Positions 14,049-22,924 of a DNA stretch of 43,784 nucleotides are shown piece by piece (position 1 is the first letter of the stretch; every line of letters starts with the position of its first letter). Made by a program: the position numbers and the translations under genes. The notes beneath the pieces are model-generated. The model was not told the origin of the DNA. It saw only the letters and a list, made by a program, of their open reading frames with translations, and did not search any database. The DNA is from Nocardia amamiensis NBRC 102102 (GTDB taxonomy: Bacteria; Actinomycetota; Actinomycetes; Mycobacteriales; Mycobacteriaceae): assembly GCF_001612745.1 (NCBI RefSeq), contig NZ_BDBA01000110.1, positions 1-43,784 of the forward strand, in the 5' to 3' direction.

Positions 14049-15707
14049 GTGACCGACGGTCCGCTGATTGTGCAGAGTGACAAAACGCTGCTGTTGGAGG
14101 TCGACCACCAGTTGGCCGATACGGCGCGGCAGGCGATCGCGCCGTTCGCCGAGTTGGAGCGGGCGCCGGAGCATGTGCATACCTATCGGGTGACGCCGCT
14201 GGCGCTGTGGAACGCGCGGGCGGCGGGGCATGATGCCGAGCAGGTGGTGGACGCGCTGGTCAGTTTCTCCCGGTACGCGGTGCCGCAGCCGTTGCTGGTC
14301 GACGTGGTGGACACCATGGCGCGCTACGGCAGGTTGCAGCTGGTCAAGCATCCCGCGCACGGGTTGACGCTGGTCAGCCTGGATCGCGCGGTGCTCGAGG
14401 AGGTGCTCCGGCACAAGAAGATCGCGCCGATGCTCGGCACGCGTATCGACGATGACACCGTGGTGGTGCACCCGTCCGAGCGCGGCCGGATCAAGCAGAT
14501 GCTGCTGAAAATCGGCTGGCCCGCCGAGGACCTCGCGGGCTACGTCGACGGCGAGGCCCACCCGATCGAACTCGACTACGTGACCGACGGCTGGCATCTG
14601 CGCGACTACCAGCAGATGGCGGCCGACTCGTTCTGGGCGGGCGGGTCCGGCGTGGTGGTGCTGCCCTGCGGCGCAGGCAAGACGATGGTCGGCGCCGCGG
14701 CGATGGCCAAGGCGAAGGCGACCACGCTGATCCTGGTGACCAACACGGTGGCGGGCAGGCAGTGGCGTCGTGAACTGCTCGCGCGCACCTCGCTCACCGA
14801 GGACGAGATCGGCGAGTACTCCGGCGAACGCAAGGAGATCCGCCCGGTCACCATCGCCACCTATCAGGTGATCACGCGCCGCACCAAGGGCGAGTACAAG
14901 CACCTGGAACTGTTCGACAGCCGCGACTGGGGCCTGGTCATCTACGACGAGGTCCACCTGCTGCCCGCCCCGGTCTTCCGGATGACCGCCGATCTCCAGT
15001 CCCGCCGCCGCCTCGGCCTGACCGCGACCTTGGTCCGCGAGGACGGCCGCGAAGGGGACGTGTTCTCCCTGATCGGGCCGAAGCGCTACGACGCGCCGTG
15101 GAAGGACATCGAGTCCCAAGGGTGGATCGCCCCCGCCGAGTGCATCGAGGTCCGGGTCACGCTGACCGATGCCGAACGGATGACGTACGCGACCGCCGAG
15201 CCGGAGGAGCGCTACAAGTTGTGCTCTACCGCGCACACCAAAATCGCCGTGGTCGAGTCGATTCTGGCCCAGCATCAGGACGCGCCGAGCCTGGTCATCG
15301 GCGCCTACTTGGAACAGCTGGACGAACTCGGCGCCGCGCTCGACGCCCCGGTGATCCAGGGTTCGACGAAAACCAAAGACCGCGAGGAGCTCTTCGACGC
15401 GTTCCGGCGCGGGGAGATCCCGGTGCTGGTGGTGAGCAAGGTCGCGAACTTTTCCATCGATTTGCCGGAAGCGTCGGTGGCCGTGCAGGTCTCGGGCACC
15501 TTCGGTTCGCGCCAGGAGGAGGCGCAGCGCCTCGGCCGCTTGCTGCGGCCGAAGCACGACGGCGGCCAGGCCCATTTCTACTCGGTGGTCGCCCGCGACA
15601 CCCTCGATGCCGAATACGCCGCACATCGCCAGCGTTTTCTCGCCGAGCAGGGGTATGCCTACCGCATCACGGATGCCGACGACTTGCTCGGCCCCGCCAT
15701 CGGATAA
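14049..15707 (+). CDS. XPB-type DNA repair helicase
   Basis: A 552-residue superfamily 2 helicase, the usual length of bacterial XPB (mycobacterial Rv0861c, Ercc3). The N-terminal 180 residues form the damage-recognition-like and wing region. The motor motifs are in order: PCGAGKT (Walker A, about 206-212), YDEVHLL with DEVH (about 300-303), LGLTAT (motif III, about 322), and QRLGRLLRPK (motif VI, about 492). It unwinds DNA 3'-5' using ATP; bacterial XPB works with a nuclease partner in excision-type repair in some species. GTG 14049 has a strong ribosome-binding site. In M. tuberculosis the gene adjoins Rv0862c; here that partner lies 4.5 kb away on the opposite strand. Confidence 0.95.
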   Translation: MTDGPLIVQSDKTLLLEVDHQLADTARQAIAPFAELERAPEHVHTYRVTPLALWNARAAGHDAEQVVDALVSFSRYAVPQPLLVDVVDTMARYGRLQLVKHPAHGLTLVSLDRAVLEEVLRHKKIAPMLGTRIDDDTVVVHPSERGRIKQMLLKIGWPAEDLAGYVDGEAHPIELDYVTDGWHLRDYQQMAADSFWAGGSGVVVLPCGAGKTMVGAAAMAKAKATTLILVTNTVAGRQWRRELLARTSLTEDEIGEYSGERKEIRPVTIATYQVITRRTKGEYKHLELFDSRDWGLVIYDEVHLLPAPVFRMTADLQSRRRLGLTATLVREDGREGDVFSLIGPKRYDAPWKDIESQGWIAPAECIEVRVTLTDAERMTYATAEPEERYKLCSTAHTKIAVVESILAQHQDAPSLVIGAYLEQLDELGAALDAPVIQGSTKTKDREELFDAFRRGEIPVLVVSKVANFSIDLPEASVAVQVSGTFGSRQEEAQRLGRLLRPKHDGGQAHFYSVVARDTLDAEYAAHRQRFLAEQGYAYRITDADDLLGPAIG

Positions 15708-15748
15708 GCGGAGGCAATTCCTCCGCAAGCTGTGCTAGGAATGAGGGC

Positions 15749-16417
15749 GTGCGACGCTTCGAATTCGCGGTGGACCGCAGGCATGCCCACGCGGTCAACG
15801 AAGTCGTCGCCGACCTGCGACGCCTGCGCCTCATGGCGATCGCCGCCGCGGTGGTCGCGGCGACCGGAACGACGTTCCTGATCTGGCTGAACCACACCTG
15901 GGCGTATCTGCTCGCGGTCGCGTTCGCGCTCGGCGCGGTGACCGCACTGTGGGTGGCGCTGTGGACGCCGCGGCATTCCAGCATCGACAAGCTCTACGCG
16001 GACGGTGAGCTGGTTCCGGCGGTGGTCTCGGAGACCTATCCGTCCTGCGTGGTGCTCCTTGCCCTGGTCGATGTGTCCACGCCGGAAACGCGGGACCCTC
16101 GCTACGCCCTGGTCACCAGGAAGGTCCGCAAGCTGCCCGGCCACAAGGCCGAGGCGGGCGAGCGGGTGCCCTCGGTGGCGGTGCGCACGGACCGGGCGCC
16201 GCGACAGGTGGGCGAGCGCTGGCAGTCGGTGAGCGCCATGCCGATCGCGTGGGGCACCACCGACGGTTCGGTCATCGAACGCGCCCGCGCCGCGATCAGT
16301 GAGGTCGAGTGGCGGCTGCTCACCGACAATCTCGCGCTTGCCGACAAGGTGCGGCGTACCGCCACGAAACGACTGCTGCTCGATCCGCACCAGCTGCCCG
16401 GCGAGCTCGGTACCTGA
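15749..16417 (+). CDS. DUF3239 membrane protein
   Basis: A 222-residue protein from GTG 15749. It has an N-terminal cytoplasmic segment (RRFEFAVDRRHAHAVNEVVA), two adjacent transmembrane segments (about residues 28-75), and a soluble C-terminal domain including LYADGELVPAVVSETYPSCV, VPSVAVRT and MPIAWGTTDGSVIERA. These blocks match the DUF3239 family of mycolate-containing actinomycetes as I know it. The function is unknown. It starts 41 bases after the helicase stop and could be co-transcribed with it, though a partial -10-like TAGGAA also precedes it. Confidence 0.75.
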   Translation: MRRFEFAVDRRHAHAVNEVVADLRRLRLMAIAAAVVAATGTTFLIWLNHTWAYLLAVAFALGAVTALWVALWTPRHSSIDKLYADGELVPAVVSETYPSCVVLLALVDVSTPETRDPRYALVTRKVRKLPGHKAEAGERVPSVAVRTDRAPRQVGERWQSVSAMPIAWGTTDGSVIERARAAISEVEWRLLTDNLALADKVRRTATKRLLLDPHQLPGELGT

Positions 16418-16458
16418 ATCCGGCTGCGAAGTCCCGGTTTTCCGGTTGCGGGTATGCC

Positions 16459-16464
16459 TACACT
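16459..16464 (+). promoter_or_regulatory. -10 element of the second lysE-type gene (TACACT)
   Basis: TACACT ends 6 bases before ATG 16471 with no Shine-Dalgarno sequence between, which fits leaderless transcription. Confidence 0.4.
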
Positions 16465-16470
16465 CGGAAG

Positions 16471-17109
16471 ATGGTCCCGGCTTCCAATTTGCTGGCATTC
16501 ATCGCCGCCGCGGTCGTCATCATCGTGGTGCCGGGCCCCGGCGTGCTGTTCACCGTCGGTCGCGCGCTCACCCTCGGCCGGCGAGCGGCGCTGTTCTCGG
16601 TGCTCGGGCACGCCGTAGGTGTCTACGTCGCGTTGGTCCTGGTCGCGATCGGGCTCGGCGCACTGCTCACGGCGTCGGCGCTGGCGCTCACCGTGGTGAA
16701 ATTCGCGGGTGCGCTGTATCTGATGTATTTGGGAGTCCAAGCTGTTCGCCAGCGTGGGGCGTTGCACGCGGCGCTGGGCGCCCCGGTAGAACCGGCGACC
16801 AATGCGCGGGTGCTGCGCCAGAGCGCGATCGTCGGGCTCACCAATCCCAAGGCGATCGTCTTCTTCTCCGCGGTGCTGCCGCACTTCGCCGACCCGGCCG
16901 GCGGCTCGCTGTCCTGGCAATTCCTGCTTCTGGGCACGGTCTTCCTCGCCATCGCGCTGGTGTCCGACAGCGCGTGGGCACTGCTGGCCGCCTCGGCCAG
17001 GTCCTGGTTCGCCCGGTCACCGCGCAGGCTGGAGGCGGTCGGCGGCGCGGGCGGTGTGATGATCTTCGGTGTCGGCGCGTCGGTGGCGTTGACCGGCAAG
17101 GCCGACTGA
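16471..17109 (+). CDS. LysE family translocator
   Basis: A 212-residue exporter with six hydrophobic segments. The family signature VVPGPGVLFTVGRALTLGRR is in the first helix and loop, and VGLTNPKAIVFFSAVLPHFA is the second conserved block. It is only distantly similar to the LysE protein at 7516-8160, so it is not part of the recent duplication. It should export amino acids or related solutes; the substrate is unknown. It stands between a DUF3239 protein and a secreted aminopeptidase, a neighbourhood that does not reveal a substrate. Confidence 0.9.
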   Translation: MVPASNLLAFIAAAVVIIVVPGPGVLFTVGRALTLGRRAALFSVLGHAVGVYVALVLVAIGLGALLTASALALTVVKFAGALYLMYLGVQAVRQRGALHAALGAPVEPATNARVLRQSAIVGLTNPKAIVFFSAVLPHFADPAGGSLSWQFLLLGTVFLAIALVSDSAWALLAASARSWFARSPRRLEAVGGAGGVMIFGVGASVALTGKAD

Positions 17110-17182
17110 AGCGGCTACCATCCTGCGAGGTCGGTGCGTCGGCACCGAAAAGTGGTGGGGTTGCAGAGGGGTGGTCGTTCGT

Positions 17183-18592
17183 ATGAGGTTGTCCGGCTGG
17201 ATGTGTGCCGCGGTCGCCTGTGTGTTCGTCACCGTGTCGTCGCCGCCCGCGCACGCCGACTTGCCTGCCGACCGGCTCGTCGGCGCGCCCGGCCTGGGTG
17301 ACCCCTACTACCCGCTGGACGGCAACGGCGGCTACGACGTTCGGCACTACCGCGTCGGCATCGACTACGACCCGCCGAGCCGCCTGCTCACCGGATCCAC
17401 CGCCGTCTTCGCCACCGCCACCCAGGCGCTGCGCATGTTCAACCTGGACTTCGCCGGGCCGGAGGTGCGCATGGTGTCGGTGAACGGTCTGCCCGCCGCG
17501 TTCGACCGCAACGGCGAGCACGAGTTGACCGTGACGCCGCTGCTTCCGCTGCTGCCCGGCTTGCCGTTCGTCGTCACCGTCGACTACACGGGACCAGCCG
17601 TGGACACCGAGGGCGAGGGATGGACCTTCGCGCCCAGCGGGGGCGCGTTCGTCGCGGGCGAGCCGCACTCGGCGACGAGCTGGTATCCGCTCAACGACAC
17701 CCCGTTGGACAAGGCCACGTTCGAGCTGCACGCCACGGTTCCCGCGGAATGGGAGGTGGTGTCCACCGGTGTGCGAACCGAGAATGTGGTGCGCGATGCC
17801 AAGCGGACGGTGGGCTGGGTTACCGCCAAGCCGGTGCTCGGCTATCTGACCACCGTCGCGATCGACAAGTTCGACTACCTCGAGCAGCGCCGTGCCAATG
17901 GCACCCCGCTGGTCAGCGCGTTCGCGCCGAACACCGAAAGCCGTCACCGCGAGATCGAGCTGCGTCTGCCGGAGATTCTGGATTTCACCGAACAGCTCTA
18001 CGGCCCATATCCGTTCGAGACTGCCGGCGGCATCTACCTGGACGCCGATATCGAGTTCTCCCTGGAAACCCAGACCCGCCCCCTCTACGCGCCGAAGAGC
18101 GACCTGCAGACCGTCGTGCACGAGATCGCGCACCAGTGGTGGGGCGACTGGGTGTCGGTGCGCCACTGGTCGGACATCTGCCTCAACGAGTGCTTCGCCA
18201 GCTACACCGCCGACTATCTGTGGCCTGAGCGGATGGAGGGCAAGAACGTCGACGAGCACTACCGCGAGACCATCGGCAAATACCGCGACAATGCGAAGTT
18301 CTGGCGCATTCCGCTGGAAAACCCCGGCGTCGGAAACGAATTCACCTCTGTCTACTACCGCGGCCCGCTCTTCTTGCACGCGCTGCGCAAGCAGATCGGC
18401 GACGCGGTGTTCTTCTCCGCTGTGCGCGACTTCCTCGCGGCACACGCCTACGGCAATGCCTCCATGCCGGAGTTCCGCGCTTTCGTGCAGTCCAGGTCAC
18501 CCATGGACCTGACCGGCTTCTTCGACGCGTGGCTCAACCGCACCGAGCCGCCGCCGGAGGAGTATTTGTTCCCGGAGGCACTGCGGGACTGA
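17183..18592 (+). CDS. Secreted M1 family zinc metallopeptidase
   Basis: The protein has 469 residues from ATG 17183, with AGAGGGG about 12 bases upstream; a GTG at 17171 is less likely. A Sec signal peptide (RLSGWMCAAVACVFVTVSS, cleaved after PPAHA) directs export. The M1 fold begins with YDVRHYRVGIDYDP. The zinc site is complete: HEIAHQWW with His313, Glu314 and His317, and Glu336 in NECFASY, exactly 18 residues after His317. YYRGPLFLHALR supplies the catalytic tyrosine. It should remove N-terminal residues from extracellular peptides. It lacks the long C-terminal helical domain of PepN, which places it with short secreted actinobacterial M1 enzymes. Confidence 0.93.
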   Translation: MRLSGWMCAAVACVFVTVSSPPAHADLPADRLVGAPGLGDPYYPLDGNGGYDVRHYRVGIDYDPPSRLLTGSTAVFATATQALRMFNLDFAGPEVRMVSVNGLPAAFDRNGEHELTVTPLLPLLPGLPFVVTVDYTGPAVDTEGEGWTFAPSGGAFVAGEPHSATSWYPLNDTPLDKATFELHATVPAEWEVVSTGVRTENVVRDAKRTVGWVTAKPVLGYLTTVAIDKFDYLEQRRANGTPLVSAFAPNTESRHREIELRLPEILDFTEQLYGPYPFETAGGIYLDADIEFSLETQTRPLYAPKSDLQTVVHEIAHQWWGDWVSVRHWSDICLNECFASYTADYLWPERMEGKNVDEHYRETIGKYRDNAKFWRIPLENPGVGNEFTSVYYRGPLFLHALRKQIGDAVFFSAVRDFLAAHAYGNASMPEFRAFVQSRSPMDLTGFFDAWLNRTEPPPEEYLFPEALRD

Positions 18593-18599
18593 GTGCGGG

Positions 18600-19430
18600 T
18601 TATCCGGCGTCGTCGACGCGCTGACGCGCTTTGGTCACCCTGCGTTCGGCCCGATCGAGCTGGCGTTGTGCGGTGTGCAGGTGCTCCTTCGCCGACCGTT
18701 CGGCCGACTTGCGGAACTGCCGCTGCTCTTCGGCATGCGCGAGTTCGTCACGCAACGCGACGACGCGCTCATCCACGCCGGACAGTGCCCGCGCTGCGTC
18801 GTCGAGCGCTGCTTGCGCCGAATCCCGCTCCGCACGAGCGGATTCGAGTGCTTCGCGCGCCTCATCCAGTTCTCGGCGCGCACTGTCGTGCGCCTCAGGC
18901 TTCGTCGGCGCCCGGCGCGGTGCCGCCGGTTCGGGCACCACGAGCAGATTCGGCCCGCTCGGCCCGAAGCCTTCGTAGCTCGCCGCCGTGGCGAGCGTTC
19001 CCGTGCGCAGCCGCTCGGCCACGCCGGGTTCGGCGAGGGCCGCCGTCAACGTCTGGCCGACCTCCCGCACGATGCCGTCGCCCACCGGGTGTCCGTGTTC
19101 GGCGGCCAGCGCGCCCGCCTTCTTGGCCAGCGCGGTGACCAACTGCTGCCGCTGGGCGGTCAGGCTGCGCAGCTGTTCGGCGGACAGCTCTCGCTGTGCC
19201 GCGGCCAGCGCCGCGCCGAGCCGCAGCAGGGCTGCCACGTCGTCGGGCGCCGCGCGGGCGAGCAGATTCGCCGTCCACGCGGACAGCGTGGGTTTGCGCA
19301 GTTTGCCGATCGCGGTCGCGAGCTGCTTGTCGCCCGCCTTCTTCGCCGCGGCGACCCGATCCGCGCGAGCGGCGACGAACTCGGCGGGAGCCAATCCGTA
19401 CAGGTCGTTCGCGACGTCCTGGACCGTCAT
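18600..19430 (-). CDS. Actinobacterial coiled-coil protein of unknown function
   Basis: The protein has 276 residues from ATG 19430 (TVQDVANDLYGLAPAEFVAA), preferred over the upstream frame to 19487 because known relatives begin here. The N-terminal half holds a conserved AARADRVAAAKKAGD and LRKPTLSAWTANLLARA block. The C-terminal 110 residues, from about residue 165, are a long charged coiled coil (REALESARAERDSAQAALDD and similar). I know such proteins only as conserved hypotheticals in actinomycetes. It ends 7 bases from the convergent peptidase stop, so it is a separate transcription unit. Confidence 0.75.
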   Translation of the reverse strand: MTVQDVANDLYGLAPAEFVAARADRVAAAKKAGDKQLATAIGKLRKPTLSAWTANLLARAAPDDVAALLRLGAALAAAQRELSAEQLRSLTAQRQQLVTALAKKAGALAAEHGHPVGDGIVREVGQTLTAALAEPGVAERLRTGTLATAASYEGFGPSGPNLLVVPEPAAPRRAPTKPEAHDSARRELDEAREALESARAERDSAQAALDDAARALSGVDERVVALRDELAHAEEQRQFRKSAERSAKEHLHTAQRQLDRAERRVTKARQRVDDAG

Positions 19431-19503
19431 ACCGACCAAGCGTAACGACTCGATCTCGCGCAGCGACACAAACCGCATGCTGGACAAAAGTCCAGCCGAT
19501 GAA

Positions 19504-19611
19504 ATGCGAAAGGCATTGCTAGTGAATTACTCTGCATTCCAATTGCTCGGCCGTCTGGTGCCCAACATCATCGGTCTGTCACTCCTTGGGCTCCTCGGGC
19601 TGTACATGTAG
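19504..19611 (+). CDS. Possible 35-residue membrane peptide
   Basis: A short frame, RKALLVNYSAFQLLGRLVPN then IIGLSLLGLLGLYM, would make one transmembrane helix with a positively charged start. It is divergent from the coiled-coil gene. A perfect 7-bp hairpin (GCTGGAC-AAAA-GTCCAGC) lies just upstream at 19480-19497. There is no clear ribosome-binding site. It may be real or chance. Confidence 0.25.
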   Translation: MRKALLVNYSAFQLLGRLVPNIIGLSLLGLLGLYM

Positions 19612-19722
19612 CCTGCCGTGCCGTGGTGGGATACCCATCCGGCTGATGCGGCCGCCGTGGTCGGACGGGTATCCTCACCGCGTTCACGACCGGTGAACGT
19701 GTTCGGTGAGAGAGGTTTACAG

Positions 19723-20253
19723 GTGAAGGTTCCAGGAGCGAGGCTGCTGGCACGCATTGTGCTCGCCCTCGTCGCGGTGGCCGCGGTGGTGGTCACGGTT
19801 ACCGGATGTTCGTTGGTCGAGGACGCGGGCAAGTCCGACACGGCCAAGGCCAAGGTCGGCGACTGCATCAACGTCATCGAGGGCTCGGCGGTCGATTCCA
19901 AGACCGAGCCGGTCGACTGCTCGTCGGACAAGGCCGTGTACAAGGTCGCGCAGTCCTACGACAAGAAGACCGACTGCGCTGCCGACTACACCTCCTACGA
20001 GGAGACCGTGGGCGGCGGCACCACCGCCTTCCTGTGCCTGGCGCCGAACTTCAAGGAAGGCCGCTGCTACAACGAGAGCAGCGCGACCGGGTACAAGCAG
20101 GTCGACTGCGGTTCTTCGGAAGCGACGTTCCGCGTGGTGAAGCGGATCGATGGTGAGGCCGACGAACTGCTGTGCGGTGCGGACGCCGAGGGCTTCCGCG
20201 TCATCGAAACCGACCCCAAGGTGACCTTCTGCACGGCCAAGCCGAAGAACTGA
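19723..20253 (+). CDS. LppU/SCO3897-like lipoprotein
   Basis: A 176-residue protein from GTG 19723, preceded by GAGAGAGG. A signal peptide (LLARIVLALVAVAAVVVTVT) ends in the lipobox VTGC. The exported part carries eight cysteines in a regular spread (KVGDCINV, PVDCSSDKAVYKV, KTDCAADY, FLCLAPN, GRCYNE, VDCGSSEATFRVV, LLCGAD, TFCTAK), indicating two similar disulfide-bonded halves. This matches the LppU/SCO3897 family of actinobacterial lipoproteins, whose role is unknown. Its stop codon abuts the stop of the convergent Rv0862c-like gene with no base between (TGATCA). Confidence 0.8.
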   Translation: MKVPGARLLARIVLALVAVAAVVVTVTGCSLVEDAGKSDTAKAKVGDCINVIEGSAVDSKTEPVDCSSDKAVYKVAQSYDKKTDCAADYTSYEETVGGGTTAFLCLAPNFKEGRCYNESSATGYKQVDCGSSEATFRVVKRIDGEADELLCGADAEGFRVIETDPKVTFCTAKPKN

Positions 20254-22548
20254 TCACTCCAACAGGGCAACCGACGCGATCCGGTGCAGAGTGAAGTGCC
20301 GGACCGCGCCGGTCACCGGGTCCAGCGCGTCCAGCTGACCATTGCCCACCTTCAACGGCTCCACCACCCGCTGCGTGGCGACCCCCTTGGCGTCGACGTA
20401 GCCGATGTTCACCGACCGACGCACCCGCGCCGCCAGTTGGAGCAGGGCCAGGGTCGCCGCGGTATTGGTCCGGGTGCCGTCCGGGCGCACCGCGTGACCC
20501 GATCGCGCGCTCGCGGCACGTTCCCCGGCGCGTAGTTCCGTGACCAGCGATTCCAGTTGCTCGGCGCTGGGCGGCGCCGGGCGATACGGCTGCCGCGCGG
20601 CTGGTCGCACCGCGATACGTGCGCCACGCGGACGCAGATCGACAATCGCGCCCGCCGAATCCTCGCCCACGGGCGCGAAACCGGCCGCCCGCAGCTGTTC
20701 CAGCACTTCGCTCAGCGGTGCCTGGGCGATGGCGACGGTCGGCGCGATGGATCGCAGCGCCAGTGCGCTCGCCACCGGCGCGGACAACACCTGTGCGAGC
20801 AGCGCCGGGTCGTCGGTGCGGAGGAACGACTGCGCCATTCCCGCACGCAGCTGACCATGCCGCCGCGCCACATCATCGATCAGGTAGGTGAGGGCCTGCG
20901 GGATCGGTGTCCGGGAATGCTTGGCGAACAAGGCGTGCAGCTCCGCCGCGGTCATGCCGGCGTCGAGAGCGCGGCGCACCGAGGACTCACTGATCCGGTA
21001 CACCGTTGCCGCACCGGCTGATTCGACGTCGCCGACCAGGGCGATGCCATGCTGAAGGTCCGTGGTCAGCGGCCCGGGGGCGATCACCGTCAGATCCGCT
21101 TGGACCAGCACGTGATCGACCGGCTCCGGCAGCGCCGCCGCCATCTCCGCCTCGGCGTCGGTCACGTTGGTCGCCGCCCCGTGCAGCAGCGCCCGCGCCG
21201 GTGAGCCGAGCGCGCCGCGTCCGACAAAACCGAGCGCTGCGGCCTCGGCCAGGGTCTGCTCGACCACCTCCGGCCGGAAATTGCGCCGCCTGCGCGGCTG
21301 CCGCCACGCCAGCATCCGGCCGATATCCGCCGGGTCCAGCGCGGTACCGGACGGATATTCCGCGAGCAGGCTGAGGATCGCGCGTCGGTCGCGCAGTGCA
21401 TGCGGTGTGCGCAGCTCCAACGACAGCGCCGCCAGCGGCTTGTCGTTGGCGTCGCGCATGCCGATCATCCATGGCATCCGGTCCAAGTCGAGCCAGGTGA
21501 GCGCCAGGGTGGCCCAGCGCCGCGCGGGCGTCGCCTGGAGCCATGCGTCGACCGCCGGGGTCGGCGCCCAGAAGTCCTCGGTCGAGTCGAAGTCCGGTGG
21601 CGGGTCCGGCAAACCCTTCTCCAGCAGTTTCGCCGCCGCCAGCAGTTCGACCAGCAAACCGGCCCTCGGCTCGTCGACGCCGGCCTGTTTGGCGATGCGG
21701 CGCAGCTCCCGCACACCCAGTCCGCCGGCGCGCAAGGCCGGGGCGGGCGTCTGGCCGAGTACCTCCAGCACACTGGCGCAGTGCCGCAGCAGCTCACCCA
21801 CTTCGCCCGCCGTGACGGCATCGACCTCGGCGGGTGCCTGTTTCGTTGGATCCGGCTGCGGTGGGGTCAGCGCATGTGGGTGAGTGACCGGTTCCCTGCG
21901 CAGCACCTGGCCGACCGTGACCGGCAGTTCGACGGTCTCCTCGTCGATCCAGTGCAGCAGCCTGCTCGCCAGCAGCCGCTGAATCGGGCGATCGACGGGC
22001 GTGCCCGGTGCGGCGTCTCTGGTGCGCCCGCGTGGGCCGGTCGTGGCCAGCTTGTCCAGCAGGGCTCGTTCGGCGGGAGCGAGCCCGGCGAGGGCGGCGA
22101 CCACCTCGGGTTCGGTGAGCGCGTCGGGAATCTCGGTCGCGCTGCCGATCGACCACGGCAGGGCCTCGGCGGCGGTGGGGATCAGACGCCACCGCTGCTC
22201 GTCGTCGAGCCATACCAGCGCGCGTGCGGTCAGGCGCTCGAGCGCTTCGTCGATCGCGGCGGTAGGCACCCGTTCGCTCAGTTGCACGTGCAGGTCTGCG
22301 CTGCGCGGCGGACCATCGCCCGGGGTGCGCACGCCGTGCAGCGCAAGGGTTTCCAGGATGGCGAATTCGAGCGTGTCGAGGTCTTCCGTGGCGCGCAGCA
22401 CCGAGGCGCGCTGCTCGGTGCGGGCGGCGAGCACGGCCATCGAGGAGGGCAGCGGCACGGCCAGGTCCGGCCGAAGCTGCAACAGCGTGACGAGCTGGGC
22501 ATCACTGCGGCCACCGAGCCATCCGGCGAGGGAGTCGGTCGCGGTCAT
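20254..22548 (-). CDS. Helicase-associated domain protein (Rv0862c-like)
   Basis: A 764-residue protein without helicase Walker motifs. Its N-terminal two-thirds hold winged-helix-like repeats (LDTLEFAILETLALHGVRTP, LAPAERALLDKLATTGPRGR). The C-terminal part (LVQADLTVIAPGPLTTDLQH, YRISESSVRRALDAGMTAAE, then the WYL-like VNIGYVDAKGVATQRVVEPL) corresponds to the XPB/Ssl2-like helicase-conserved-C domain found in mycobacterial Rv0862c. Rv0862c lies beside the XPB gene in M. tuberculosis, which suggests a shared DNA repair or transcription-linked role. Here the two are separated by five predicted genes plus a doubtful 35-residue ORF, and are on opposite strands. Start ATG 22548. A direct interaction is inference. 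Confidence 0.85.
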   Translation of the reverse strand: MTATDSLAGWLGGRSDAQLVTLLQLRPDLAVPLPSSMAVLAARTEQRASVLRATEDLDTLEFAILETLALHGVRTPGDGPPRSADLHVQLSERVPTAAIDEALERLTARALVWLDDEQRWRLIPTAAEALPWSIGSATEIPDALTEPEVVAALAGLAPAERALLDKLATTGPRGRTRDAAPGTPVDRPIQRLLASRLLHWIDEETVELPVTVGQVLRREPVTHPHALTPPQPDPTKQAPAEVDAVTAGEVGELLRHCASVLEVLGQTPAPALRAGGLGVRELRRIAKQAGVDEPRAGLLVELLAAAKLLEKGLPDPPPDFDSTEDFWAPTPAVDAWLQATPARRWATLALTWLDLDRMPWMIGMRDANDKPLAALSLELRTPHALRDRRAILSLLAEYPSGTALDPADIGRMLAWRQPRRRRNFRPEVVEQTLAEAAALGFVGRGALGSPARALLHGAATNVTDAEAEMAAALPEPVDHVLVQADLTVIAPGPLTTDLQHGIALVGDVESAGAATVYRISESSVRRALDAGMTAAELHALFAKHSRTPIPQALTYLIDDVARRHGQLRAGMAQSFLRTDDPALLAQVLSAPVASALALRSIAPTVAIAQAPLSEVLEQLRAAGFAPVGEDSAGAIVDLRPRGARIAVRPAARQPYRPAPPSAEQLESLVTELRAGERAASARSGHAVRPDGTRTNTAATLALLQLAARVRRSVNIGYVDAKGVATQRVVEPLKVGNGQLDALDPVTGAVRHFTLHRIASVALLE

Positions 22549-22656
22549 CCGATCCAGCCTACGGTGCTGGGCGACGGCCCGCCCAGGTCAGGACGGGACA
22601 AACGCACGCTGCGGGCTGCACCACGTCGACACGTGCGGCCGTGCCAGAATGGGGCC

Positions 22657-22845
22657 GTGGTGAACAAATCGAAGAAACCCTATGTCGACAACGGCTGGCC
22701 GAAGGTCGGCGACGGTGACCATGCGGTCACCGAACTCTCTTCGGCCCGCTCCGGTGGTCTCTCGCCCTACGGCGAGGACACCGAGTTTCCGGTCCCTGCC
22801 GAGCAGCTGCCCTACATGCACCCGAACACGGTGATCAACCGCTGA
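22657..22845 (+). CDS. Conserved small protein (Rv0863-like)
   Basis: A 62-residue acidic soluble protein from GTG 22657 (an adjacent GTG at 22660 is an alternative). It contains KPYVDNGWPKVGDGDHAV and PYGEDTEFPVPAEQLPYMHP, and ends NTVINR. It corresponds in position and type to mycobacterial Rv0863, a conserved hypothetical. The sequence CAGAAT, a near-match to TANNNT, ends 6 bases before the start, so leaderless expression is likely. The function is unknown. Confidence 0.75.
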   Translation: MVNKSKKPYVDNGWPKVGDGDHAVTELSSARSGGLSPYGEDTEFPVPAEQLPYMHPNTVINR

Positions 22846-22872
22846 GGGCGCCGGAACGTTCGCGACGACGGA

Positions 22873-22908
22873 GAAGGGCCCCGCATCCTCGTTGATGCGG
22901 GGCCCTTC
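22873..22908. terminator. Bidirectional terminator between the Rv0863-like gene and rpf
   Basis: GAAGGGCCCCGCATC (22873-22887) pairs perfectly over 15 bases with 22894-22908 around the loop CTCGTT. Short T/A runs at the stem ends serve both strands. It lies between two convergent genes. Confidence 0.85.
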
Positions 22909-22924
22909 TGCGCAAGCCTGGCGG

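Noticed and set aside
13938..15728. A 596-residue minus-strand open frame
   Set aside because: It lies antisense to the XPB helicase, whose motifs are unmistakable; the product is Arg/His/Gln-rich shadow sequence.
16838..18445. A 535-residue minus-strand open frame
   Set aside because: Antisense to the M1 peptidase with its complete zinc motif; no family features.
21400..22656. Long upstream extension of the Rv0863-like frame
   Set aside because: It is the antisense shadow of the Rv0862c-like gene. The small gene starts at GTG 22657, where relatives start.
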